Assembly: GCA_013399305.1 (NCBI GenBank)
Contig: VXAI01000092.1
Coordinates: 632,372 to 696,371, forward strand
Source of the DNA: Rostratula benghalensis
Lineage: Eukaryota; Chordata; Aves; Charadriiformes; Rostratulidae
Length of the DNA: 64,000 bases
Direction: 5' to 3'
Shown: positions 27,885 to 40,300 of the stretch, piece after piece
Layout of the letters: each line of letters starts with the position of its first letter
Numbering within the stretch: position 1 is the stretch's first letter
Made by a program: the position numbers and the translations under genes
The notes under the pieces: generated by a model
Seen by the model: the letters and a program-made list of their open reading frames with translations, nothing else
What the model was told of the DNA's origin: nothing
Database searches by the model: none

Positions 27885-29881
27885 GATATGATCATCAAAA
27901 ACCTGAAGTGCGTTTTTTATCCTGAGTTTCTATTAATTCTAGTTCAAGTCAGTACCAGTTCAAATGCTTCATCTTCACATACGCTGAGCGTAAGTTGCAA
28001 TATATCTTAGTCTCTGGAATAAAGTCTGAATTTTGCAACCTTTTTTTTCAGTAAAAGGTGCATAGCAACTAGAGAAAAAGGGCATTTGCAAATTTCTAGG
28101 ACAGCAAAATGTAGGATCTAAGAACAAAGTCTTACATCTCTAGGAACTAGAGCTCATCTCAGATCTCATCACCTTCTGTTTCAGCTGTGGAGCTCATATT
28201 TTCTAAGACACATCTATATAAATAAGCTTTTTGGCAATTATGAAACTAAAAAAGCCTGATTTCCTATGAGTTTGTAATCCCTTCCCTAGGAGTTTGTATT
28301 CCTATTGCTCTTAAAAAAGCCCCATTCACCAAAGCAGATGCAACTTTAAAGTGCTATGTAGGACTATGCAGGACACAAGAAATGCTGGATCTCACTGGGA
28401 CCTACACATAGTTCTGAGCTTCCCTGTGACACACATGGCACCTGGTCATCTGCTTGCTGTCAAACAGAATATCTAATGGCTGAAATCTCACACAAGCTCA
28501 ATTTGAGATAATTGCATACAGGACAGAACAGTTATGGACTAGTAAAATTGTCAAAAAATTGAGCATCTATCTGGAGGATAAGACAGAGTAATTCTTTAAG
28601 AAGCAAAGAAACCACAAAGGTTTATAAAAACTTGAAAGAAGGGCAGATGTGTTCAGTAACAGTACTATAGAAAAATAATAAGAAGTACCATCTAAGGTGT
28701 AATCATTAACAGTTCTATTTCCTGAGTTGCTGGGGATGTTGGGGGCAGCAAAAAGGAGACCGTTAATGTCTTTCGGTTGGGAGGCAAAGCAAGCTATCAG
28801 TCAGGTGGCTAAAAGGTGGATGATAAAGTTGCTGCTGGGGACATGGACTGCAAAGGAGCAGGAAATGGCAGGAAGACAGTAATGGAGACACAGTGGGTAA
28901 GTAAAACGTGACACAGTCTTCATGGAAAAAGATTAAAATACTGTAGATGAGTATTATCTTGAACAGTCTCCCCACGATTTTCCTTCCTAGTACATGCTGC
29001 TTTAAAGAACAGAAAGATCGAAGGCTACCCCTTCACATGCAGTTCTCCACATATAGATGACAATATTTCAGGTTCTTTAAAGATGCATTTTACTTCTGAC
29101 TGGAGTATCATTCATATTCAATCAGTTTTCTATATTGCACTGCAGTTCTTCACAACATTGTTTTGCTCCTCCCAGGAATTTAAATACACTTTTTTTAGGA
29201 CAGAAACCTAAAAGGACAATGCTCTGTGTTTGTGTTTAAATTTTTTATAAATGTGTGTATTTTCTTTTAAATATTCTATGAAACTACTGAGGAAGTGAAG
29301 AGAAACAGTACATTTAGTGTCTGGAATGGCAGTTTCTTACACCAGGAGAATATTAACCTTTAATCCTTGAAATCATTAAAGAAATCTTTGTAGAAATATT
29401 TTTAACCTCTTTATCTGGTCAAAGTACTGGAAGTTAAGTCGTGTCTGTACAAACCAATCATTTCACCAGCAGTTTTATATTTCTTTAAAGCCTCATATAA
29501 AAAGCACCTGCTTAAAGTGAGTAATGGAGTTTTATATTCATTGCACTTAGGAACAGCGTATGTAACCTATTCCGTTTTCCTCCCTTGTGGAATATATTTC
29601 AGCTTATATTGCACAGCACATTACCAATGTGTATAAAGACTCTCTGATCAGCAATTTGGACTGCAGACAGCAACCTGCATGAGTACACTTTTTCCCCCTC
29701 CTTAAATACAGTATCCACTTGATTCACCAACACAAATTAAAACCATCCTTTAAAGATGATCTCACCTTCACAGTGAAATACATGAAGCCCATACACACTA
29801 ACACCATAACGCTCTCAGGCTACAATCTACAGCATATACCCTGCACAACCAACAAGCAATACATATGCTGTCAGCAGTATT

Positions 29882-29898
29882 AAAAAAAAAAAAAAAAA
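29882..29898. repeat. poly-A run (17)
   Basis: An uninterrupted A run in intron. No associated retroposon body was recognised. Confidence 0.9.
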
Positions 29899-32800
29899 TC
29901 TAATATATAATCTTCTCAGACCAAAGAACAGAAAAATCTCCATCAGCATGATTGATTTCTGGGAGGCTACAAATCTTACTGTCTATTAAGATAAAGAAGA
30001 AAACCCAAATGCAAGGAAAGTGCTGTAACACAGCGTGTAGTAAGGATTTAATCTTGGAATTAGCATTTTGTCCAAAAAAAAGCATGAAAAAGAGTACTTC
30101 CATACCATAAATTATTAAAGTATGTTTGTGACATACTTGCTCATAGCTGAGAAATTTAAGGAATTCTTCAACTCAACCTCAGCAGAAGGTTTCCCTACAG
30201 AATTATTTAGTACTCTATTTTGATAGAAATATAAACTTGCAAAAGCCTAACAATGCTGTTCTTAAATTATGATGACATTTGTATTGGACACAAGTATGTA
30301 ATACAGGCATGATCACGTAACAAAAAGCACTTAGTATTTTAAAAGAGCGCTTGTTTTTCATTTTAAAAGCAACAGTGAATTTTGATGGGACAACCAAAAT
30401 AATTATAGTGAACACTTTTGCATGATTACCTAGAATCATACAATTGTATTCATTATTTCATTGTAATATGTATTATTATTACACAGAAGAAAGCACATTG
30501 ATTTCAATATATTTCAAACTGTGTGCTTAGCAGACCGATTTATCCTCTATGCACAGAATCACATCTTCTCAAAACCAGATGTTACCTTAAAGTAGACAGT
30601 TACTTTTTGCATCTTCTTCCATTCACATATCTCTATGTTGATAAGTTTTAAATAACATGGAAAATAAATTTGGTGGAACAACTTAAACTAAGCATAGAAT
30701 TACCCGTCAATATTATTGCGCATAAGTACTTACACACTGAACTACACAGGAAGAAGGGCTATATTACATTAGCTTGATTAGTACCTCATGGAATGCTGCA
30801 GAAGAAGTTTCGAGGTCAAGGCAAGTTTACAGAGCCCATGAGAAGTAGAAGGAATACATATTCATTCAGTCTCACGTTTGAAGATGTAATGTGTGTTCAC
30901 TGGACAAGTACATGTTTCCTAACTTATGTAATTAGGTTAACACTACAGTAAGCTTGTTTGTCAGAAATTTTAACTCTGTTATATTTAGTACAGTAAATCT
31001 TGATGGATCTACCCAAGATTAAAATGTCTAAGTACAGGACTTCAAAGTTCAAAAGAAATCCTGATAAATATTCACAGTATCTTAGAACAACATCCAAAGG
31101 AGAATTTAAAAAAAGAAAGGCAGGCAACTTTTTAATGTGGATGAATATTACTATGAGCTTACTCTTTGTGCAATGTTGTTTCTTTTGCAAATTAGATCGT
31201 AATTTCAAATATGTACTGAATGTCATAGGTATTATAGCTCAGCTTAGTTTATAAAAAAGAGGCCTATGTGAATGCCAGTTGTATTCTTTTCAACAGAAGG
31301 ATGTAAACTTATTTAGCGATCTGTTTTTCTCTTTCATCTTATCTCTAGTTTCTGTGTAGATTTATAATGCTCATTGTTTCCAATTTTAACAAATCACCTA
31401 ATGGCAGAAAGGAAAATATGTTAACCTTGGAATTATTTGCAGTTGTAGAAATCCCTTTTGTCTGGCTCATGCAAGGCCTGCAATCTGTTTTAAACACAGA
31501 TTGTCTGTCTTTTGTCTGACAGCCACCAAGCTGCACAAATTACTTTCTGCCTGTTCACCTGTTTGCAGCTGTGTCTGTAAGCTAAGGATTCTGTAGTTTG
31601 ACTTGAGCAACCACTCCAGGATTGATGACATGTGCTGCTGATAAACTGAGCAATTTGAAGAAATTACTGGCTAAACTTATTGAAAGACATCTGTGCATGA
31701 GCTGAGAACTAGAAGCCTTCAATTGTGTGTTTGCAACCTGCAGTGGCGGCAAGCTGTTTGAAGTGATATCCTTCTGTAAGAGAGCTGGCCCTGACACAAA
31801 ATAACAAAACCATCTTTGCAACATATTTCCTCACACACCAACACAATTCTGCTCTTTGGGTCTTAAACATACTTCCTAAATAGAGGATATAACAACAATT
31901 AAGACTTCCTATACTCATCTAGCAGAAGTAACTTCTTTTGAAGTGCTTCCATTTTTCACTCAGATTTGGCATCCTCTATTGGTTCCCGACCTTCTCTGCT
32001 AAATAGAGTAGTTCTCAGCAGTTAATGGTAGCAGGAGCATCTCACAGGCACACTTGGTCTCTCATGTCAGCCAAGACGACGTGCCTTTGCAGAATTACGG
32101 GGCTTCAGCTCAGCTCTTCCTTCCACTCGCAGTACACCATTGCCTCTTCATTTAACTAACAGTGACATTAGTGAAATTTCAGCTCTAAAATTCAGTAATT
32201 AGGAAATTGTATTTCCGAACCTTGGGAACCTGAATAATGTTTGAGTTTCTGGGGGATACTTCCAGATATTAATTTTAAACTCAGGAAGCCCAAGACTGCT
32301 GTTTCAGGGTGAGCATGTGCATGCACATGTGTTATGTATGAGACTCTTTTGGTTTAAAAAGGCTCCACCAGACTGGTGAGCTGTGTGTGATGACTAGTCA
32401 TTCCGAAGCTGTACATTACATTTAGCAAAATAAACTTTTAAGTCCTTAGAGATAACGTTCTATAGTGATAAACTTAAATGTTGCTCTCATTTTCTTTGTT
32501 CTTACACATCTAGCATAAATGTATTTCAAGCACACACTGTGATACAGTAAGTCAAAGCAGAATTCTACACATGTTCAAATGTTTTAGTAGCCCAGAATTA
32601 ACAACAGATTAAAAACAGCAATAAAATTGCTTGATAAAATGAGGAAAAAATTGAAAGAAAAAACTGTTAAGCCTAAGAATGTAACTGAGTGCTTAAGAAG
32701 CTTCCAAACAACATATTCAGAAGCACAGAAACCGTTCACTCTCACATCTGCATATTAACCCTCACTCTGCCAAGTTCTCCTTTAATCTATTTAAAAAGGA

Positions 32801-34437
32801 TTAAGTATGCAGTACTTAACTATACACAGCGAACCATCAAAACATAAACAATTCATCTCACCTCGCTGTCTTTGGACCTAGTTCATACTAAAAATCAAGG
32901 TACTGACTAAAATGATCGAACAATCAAGACTTAAATCTGTGCTATTCTTATTTCTAGCAAATGAAATCAGCACTTCCATTTTAATTTCTTAAGTATTTGA
33001 AGGCAAACATTACCTTTAAAAGTATCTTCACAAACAAGGTCTGCTAACTGTAAGAATTTTCAAAGTGCATATTATATTTGATGAAAAATCACTGTGCTTA
33101 AACGCATTTGAAAATAGGAAAGCAAAGCTTTCAAGTTAAGTAGCTATATAAATTGGGCTTTCACATTTCAGAACCCATAAACTGGATGCAACACAGAGAT
33201 GAAGTGACCTCCTAGAAAAAAGGATATATAGTATAGTGTACATGCATACAATAAATCAAGCCCTGATTATGTGCAGCTAATAACTATACATCACTAATAA
33301 TAAAGCCCTTAAGATACTGTGCTATAGTAGATATCTAAGTAAACACAGTATGTTTTTATCTTTTTTACCCTCTATGCATATTGTGAGTTCGAGCATTTTT
33401 AATGTCAGCTTTTATTTTAAAAGAGCTAAGTCGTGAGAACATTCTTACGTACCACTTCATAACTCTGACACCGAGTATGTATAAAAAGATTAGCCTTTAT
33501 TTGGTATAAAATCAGTTGGCAGTTTTACATCTGTGCAATGCAACATAAATACCCCAGCTGGCATCTCAAGCTCACACACATATGGACTTCAAAACAGAAA
33601 CTTCCTTATTTGCAGCACTGCCAGGGTAATTTTGTATACTCTGCATACTACAGCTATTTGTCAGGCCTCTGCAGGTGTGCACTGCACATAAACACACAGC
33701 TGTAGCCTCGCAAGCCAAGTGTTCCATCAAACACATAAAGGGAGACCTCAGCAGCTGGATTAGTCATCCCTGCAACAGGTCCAGGGAGAACAATATGGGT
33801 TAGTATTTTTGGAAAAGCATGGATGGTAAATTTATGATTATGCTGGCCTTACCAAATAACTGCTGGATTGTGTCATTTTTATGCAATGTCTACTTATTAA
33901 AGTTTTTGTTAGAATGGCTGGAACAGACTGAATATTTTTTAGTTTTTAATATAAACAATAAGGTAGTTTATGTATAAAATAGTTTATTAAGTGCAAAATG
34001 TTAAAAGGTTTTCATGCTAGTGCTTGGTTTTTGACAGATGTTACAATTATTTGCATTGGCTTTAACAGACAAATCACTGGAATTAATTATAGCTAGTATA
34101 TCATAAAGTTTCTTACTAGTAATATATTAGACTTTGTCACATTTAGTATAACTACATGGCATTTTTCTATCTATGGTTTTTGCTCTAACTGAGCACTTCA
34201 GGAAATGTAGTGTTTACTGGAACTTGCTTGGTTGTTTAAATTATCATTATTTTTTAAAAAAAAACAAACCAAACAACCAAAATTACATGCTCTCAGAACT
34301 GTCTCGAAGACACCGGCATCTACAGAATTTCATGGTGGTCACACAGATGTTAAAAATATTTTAATCAACCAGAAAAAGCTGTAAGCCTAATTTTATGCAA
34401 GTTTCCTTTAAGAAACTTCATATATCAAAAGCAAAAA

Positions 34438-34469
34438 TCACAGAACCATAGAACAGTTAGAGTTGGAAA
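34438..34469 (-). mobile_element. CR1 LINE, degraded 3' terminus (minus orientation)
   Basis: The stretch ATCACAGAACCATAGAACAG followed by TTAGAGTTGGAAA matches the reverse complement of the CR1 3' end (ATCATAGAATGGTT-GAGTTGGAAG type). Similarity stops abruptly after about 32 bp, where ordinary AT-rich sequence resumes, so this is a very short or largely eroded insertion in the same orientation as VPS13B. Confidence 0.6.
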
Positions 34470-35505
34470 TAAAATAACTCAATAAGAAAATTAATAAAAC
34501 TTAAAAAAAATTGCCACCTAATTATTCAGAATGTTCAGTGTGGTGTGTGTATTTTAGAATTTAAGAATTGCATCACTATTTGAACAAATATGAAAAAATT
34601 TGAACTATCAGGGCAAATCCTAGATGCATTTCATCCATTAAACTTTGAGTACAAATAACACACATGTGCATGCGCTTGCTTCTCTTTGGTGCTTGGTTAA
34701 AATCAGGTTAAAATCAGCTACCTTTTCTGAAGATGACAGATTTACACACTCTGAATAGCTTTTTCAGGTCTCGTGTGCCGGAAGGAAGATGTCAATTCAA
34801 AACATCAGTGGGGGGAATACTGACCAGCATGAAGAACGTTACCACATTTTCCTGGAGTACAGAGGTACTTGGCAGCACCTTGGAACACTGTGAGGAGGAA
34901 TCTCTTCCCAGCTGCCCCCTCTTCATTAAGTTAATTGCATGATTTGAAGAAAGAAGAGAAGCAACTTCCTAAAGGTCATTTTTTAAATATGACCTAATGA
35001 CATTTCAAGACCACGCACCAATCATCCACTAGGAGTATCACTAAGGGTGGCTCACTAATGTTAATAAAGGTAATGTTAACTTTACGGTAAGGTAAGATCT
35101 AATCATTAGAATTACTGATAGGTAACTAATAAGCACTTAGTGATTCCCTCATGTGGTATAAATAAAGGTAGCTGTTCTTTTAAGCCCAACATGTTGTAGT
35201 AAATGCTGAAAAAGCACACATGGCACCAGAAACAGAGAGGTGAACAATACTCAGCCATACTCAGTATGAGAGCCACTAAAACACTTCAGAAAAAAACCAG
35301 CTATTTAGAAAGTAGGGAAAATGAAACAGCAAAGGTAATTATTCCTTTTATGCAAATAACTATCTTTCTGAATCAAACCAGAAAATCTATGCTTTCAGGG
35401 ACACATATTTTGCACCTATCTTGGATCTACAGCCTAAGGAGGAACATGCACACGCATATAAAACCTTAACCGTGGAACAACTCTTTTATGGTAAACTGAA
35501 GACAC

Positions 35506-36102
35506 TGGCATCCTGGGGTGTATTAGAAGGGGGGTGGTCAGTAGGTCCAGAGAGGTTCTCCTCCCCCTCTACTCTGCCCTGGTGAGACCCCATCTGGAAT
35601 ACTGTGTCCAGTTCTGGGCCCCTCAGTTCCAGAGGGACAGGGAACTGCTGGAGAGAGTCCAGGGCAGGGCTACAAAGATGATGAAAGGAGTGGGGCATCT
35701 CCCATATGAGGAAAGGCTGCGGGAGCTGGGTGACTTTAGCTTGGAGGAGACTGAGGGGTGACTTCATTAATGTTTATAAATATGTAAAAAGTGAGTGTCA
35801 GGAGGATGGAGCCAGGCTCTTCTCAGTGACAGGCAACGATAGGACAAGGGGCAATGGGTGCAAGCTGGAACACAGGAGGTTCCATTTAAATATGAGGAAA
35901 AAACTTCTTCACAGTGAGGGTGAGGGAGCACTGGGAGGGGCTGCCCAGAGAGGTGGTGGAGTCTCCTTCTCTGGAGACGTTCACGACCCGTCTGGACGCG
36001 TTCCTGTGTGACCTGCTCTGGGTGTTCCTGCTCTGGCAGGGGGATTGGACTGGATGAGCTTTCAAGGTCCCTTCCAATCCCTGATAGTCTGTGATTCTGT
36101 GA
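35506..36102 (+). mobile_element. CR1 LINE, 0.6-kb 3' fragment with the end of ORF2
   Basis: This 5'-truncated CR1 begins in the C-terminal part of ORF2 (the endonuclease/reverse transcriptase protein) and runs to the 3' end. Translation gives the hallmark [20 protein letters not shown], then [15 protein letters not shown] and [14 protein letters not shown]. After a frameshift near 35750 it continues as [20 protein letters not shown] and [16 protein letters not shown]. The 3' UTR ends GATAGTCTGTGATTCTGTGA. The reverse transcriptase catalytic region is absent, so it is inactive. This is one of the better preserved CR1 copies here and is richer in GC than its surroundings. The open frames at 35534-35761, 35706-36011, and on the minus strand at 35486-35767 and 35886-36176 all fall in it. 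Antisense to VPS13B. Confidence 0.96.
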
Positions 36103-37263
36103 AAGTGCGTATCAAAGCTACAAGAATAAATGGAACAGGGCAGAAGAAACTGATGGTTTGAAGGCAAAGTTATCATGATTTAATGGATTTATACCACTGA
36201 CAAACAAACAGTTTTAAAAAGAAAAATAGAATTGTTTTATTAAAATGATCTACCACTATATAGTTCCTGAGAAATCAGTATTCCCCAATTCAGAAAAAAA
36301 CCTAAAATATCTTTCTTAAAAAACAACTAAAGATGATCACAATGTTACGGAGCAAAATAATGTGATGTCCATAAAGAAAAACCGTGCCTCTCCAAACTAC
36401 TAGTCCTCTTGACAAATATGTGAATTTTTAGGAAATCTTTAAGAAAGTGTTTCTGTGAATACTACAAAATATTTTACAAGAGGAATTAGTGGTCATAAGT
36501 GTTTATCAATACCATGCAGTGCCCTATAAAAGACTAGAAATTAGAGAGGAGGAAAGAGAGAGCGAGAGAAAGGGTGCGGGATATTGGCTCACCCTGCACA
36601 TTACACAGACTGTACATGGACCTATCAGTCAGAAACTTGCATTCTAATCCTGGCTTTGGCAGGTAGTTCCTGCACAACCTCAAGAAAAACATTCCGCTTC
36701 TGAGCATTAATTTTTCTCTAGAGAAATACCAGGAGCATTTATGTATTAGATAGAGGATGGTTAATGTTTTGTAATAATTTTATTAATATTATACAAATTA
36801 GTCACCGAAAAATTAGCACAGAGCTATTATAGTATTGCTGTTACATATGTAGATCTAAAAGAAGTCTTCTACTTGTACACAGAAATAAACCTAACCTTGT
36901 TGTTACAGGGCAATCTTTTGGATTAACTGAACTGCAGGATAATTGCTGTGTTACACATTGGTCCCACTGCCGTTAAATTGCCCAGATTCAGCCTTTCCAG
37001 AAGCAAAGTTTCAATATCATCTGCAAAAATGATGGACCCAATCATTTTGGTACTACAAATGCATGGTGCTCAAGTATCCATTACTAGGGGTGGAGATGGA
37101 ATGTAAGAGACAGCAGACAAGGGAAGAGAGCCCTGAACACACAAAAGGGAAAGTCCTGCAGAAGCCAGTAGAACATCAGGACCTAGTTCAAGCAGACTAA
37201 ATAGGGAATTTGGCTTGGCCTTGTTGCATAGATCTGAATCTGGCCTGAGCTCCTTAAGACAAC

Positions 37264-37343
37264 CCTTTCCAATTTAAGAAAACAAAACAAAACATAGCAA
37301 ACAAACAAAAAACAACCAACCAACCAAACAAAAAACCCCCTAG
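37264..37343. repeat. A/C-rich low-complexity tract
   Basis: About 80 bp made almost only of AAAC, AACA and AACC units with few other bases, ending in CCCCC. The minus strand therefore reads as a G/T-rich tract. Confidence 0.85.
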
Positions 37344-40300
37344 AAAATCTAGACGTCATGATGCAAGTTTCCCTTAACTCTTTCCCATATTCCCATATTC
37401 TCAGGAGAAGCATTCCAGTACAATTAAATCAAGCCATAAGACCCTCTTTTTCTATCTAGAGAACTCAGGCAAGTGAAATACTTCCAACAGAAGGTCCTCT
37501 CCAGGAAGAAAAATTAAGTTATTTGAACTATCTGATAAGGAAACACAGTTCTTACTCTAATGATGAAGGATCTATACAGCTAGAGGGCAGGGATGAATGC
37601 AAATTTTTTTGCCTCCGCATGCCAAATAGTATTCAGAATGTCTTCACAATCAAGTCATCTACACTTTTGTTTTCTTTTAATTTAAAACTCAAATTCAACA
37701 ATTTGTCCACGTTAGCTAGCTGGGATTTTAGGCACAGTTATATTAAGTACATCTTAATCAGATCCTGCCTAAGACTGTATCAAACCCTTCTGGAACAAAT
37801 CATATCAAGAAAACTACAAGAATAAAGGCATTCCTGAACTACTACATTTTTTTGCTGTAGATAGCATGACTTTTTTTATCAAATTAATAAAAGTTAAAGC
37901 ATAAGACTCCACTTGAGAACTACTCAAAAATATTGATGAATAAGAGCACTGCTGAATAAGAGCATTTGTTGTCTCCAAAATTTTTATTTATTCATTGAGG
38001 CTTAACATTTAAGACATTCCTGCACAATGTTAAACCAGTGGAACCAATGAGGTAGATACATCTTGCCAACCACAGGAAAGCTACAAGCTGTTGCTGAAAC
38101 TAAAAAATTGGCTTGCAGTTAACTTAATCAATTGTGACAACATATTAAGGAAGAAAATGCTATCACTGGAAGGATGCAATGGTTTCCTAAATTAAAGTTT
38201 GCATCTCAGCAGTGACTTAAATTTTAGAACACAACCATCACTAACATATTTAATGCTCTGTAAGAAACAAAAGTATTTTCCCTGTTCAAAGAGCCTATCA
38301 GGTGAAAAAGGGAGAAACCCAAGGTGGAATACACAGAGATGCACTCAATTTCTTCAAATGGATAAAGATGCAAAATTAATAACAATTGTTTTGTAGTCCA
38401 GGAAACGTTCTGTAATTTTGGTCTTTATTCTAGTGAAATCTCACCTTGATAAACATCACAATTAAAAAGCCACCCAACATCTTAAAATGCTTGAGAAATG
38501 CATATTGACTGGATCTCCACAATGTTTTAAAAACCCGATAAAACCTAAATTGATAAAGAACTTCCTATATTGAGAACTACACTGTTACCCAAACAGCTGA
38601 AGCAACATCATCAAACTGTAACCAATTCCAGACCCCTTTGGGCATCACACAGACCATGCTTACTTCTCTCTCCATTCCTACCCTACTTTTTTCCCATTTT
38701 TCTTAAAATACAAGCTATTTTATAGGGTGACTGTAATACGATACTATGATCATTGCTGATTGCAGTTAGAAACAGACCCTTCTAATCCAGCTGCTCTCCA
38801 CTTCAACAAATGCCATTTAAAAGCTACTTCATAAAAAAATTATTGCTTCATACTTAAAAGACATTAAGTCAAGATTTTGGAAATTCCATTCACTTGATTA
38901 TATCAGCAAGTGCACTATATGTTAGATTTATCATTAAAGCAAAATCCATGAGAACTGTTTTCCAGACTTTAGTTAATGTTCTTATGACACATTTGGCCAA
39001 CGAAAGGGATGAAAACCAGTAGTGCTTTGAAGCAATAGCCAGTAAATGCCGCTGTGGTTTACTGAGAGTGGGATGCACAACATATTAGACCACAGTTAAT
39101 GAAATTAAAGCATTTCTTATGTTTTTTAAATGTGTCCTGTATTACTTGCTTGGAAACTACACAACTGCTTCATCTTTTACTTCTTTCTGTAGTAAATTGT
39201 ATCTTTTACATCTACTGGTAATTAGATCAGTCAGTGACTACCACTGTTGCATATTTTATAATGCTGTTTAAGGCAAAATAACTCAATAAATAAACTGTAT
39301 GTTCTTTTTTGTTTCCACATAAAAATGAAATTCTAACTTCATGTTCCTTATTCAAAGATCTGGGAAAAAGATTACTGTGAGGAAAACAGGATAAAGTATT
39401 TGCATACTACCTACTTGGTAGATGCGCATTGATAAGTAGTTTCCTTCCATAACATGACCATGAAATGTGGATTTAATGTAACACTTTCTTTATGCAGTTT
39501 GATACAAAAAATTCTCCTGGCAGATATTTTGGTGTGGTAGATTTTTAAAGTTTTCACTCCAGTCTTCATATACATTCTTCAAAACAATGAAGTGTATTGC
39601 TTACCAAAATTATACACTGTTTGTCCTCCATTCTTCTTGAAGCAACAAACAAACAATCTGAAAAATCTACCAACTTCTCCAGCATTTTTAAATATTTACT
39701 TACTAATTGTATGGTTGTATGGTTGAGGCCTGGCTACGTTAAATCCTTAAAGAGGCCTATACATCTCCATTATATAATAATACATTGCATATTCTCATAT
39801 TTACATCAATAAATCTATGAAAGCATAGCCTTTTGTTTTTTCCTTAGAATTTAAGATGGAGAGCTCACAGGTCAAAATAGATCTCTTTCTAGCAGTCCAA
39901 TCAGCTGTTGTCTCAAGCTAAGGGCTCAATTCTTCTAAGTCCTTCAGGCTTTCCAAATTAATTCTTCACATGCAGTGTTTTAACAAATTAATTTATGACT
40001 AAGTAAGGTTAACTAATAAACTTTTCAATTACCATAATTAATTAACAGTAAACTGAGCAACAGCCAATATTTCAGGTAATTTTTACACTGTGTCACTGTA
40101 AGAAGCCACTACTATTCTTACCCAGGGACTGTCAAGCCGCAATTTTGCTAGTTACAGTCATCAGCAAAGTAAGAAGATTTGTATGTGAGAGATTGGTCGT
40201 GAAATAGCATCAAAAACAGTCTGTAAGAGAAAAGGCAAATGGCAAGAGCCTTTCTACTACTTTCTTGATTGCTACTTAGAAACATTTTAGCATGCATTTC

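Noticed and set aside
31620..31660. Partial similarity (GATAAACTGAG) to the miR-599/miR-875 hairpins, which I recall lie in an intron of human VPS13B
   Set aside because: Only a short core agrees and the mature sequences are not present. In human these miRNAs lie further downstream in the gene than the exons seen here.
35534..36011. Protein-like plus-strand frames
   Set aside because: They are the C-terminal ORF2 remnant of a CR1 element, annotated as a mobile element rather than host genes.
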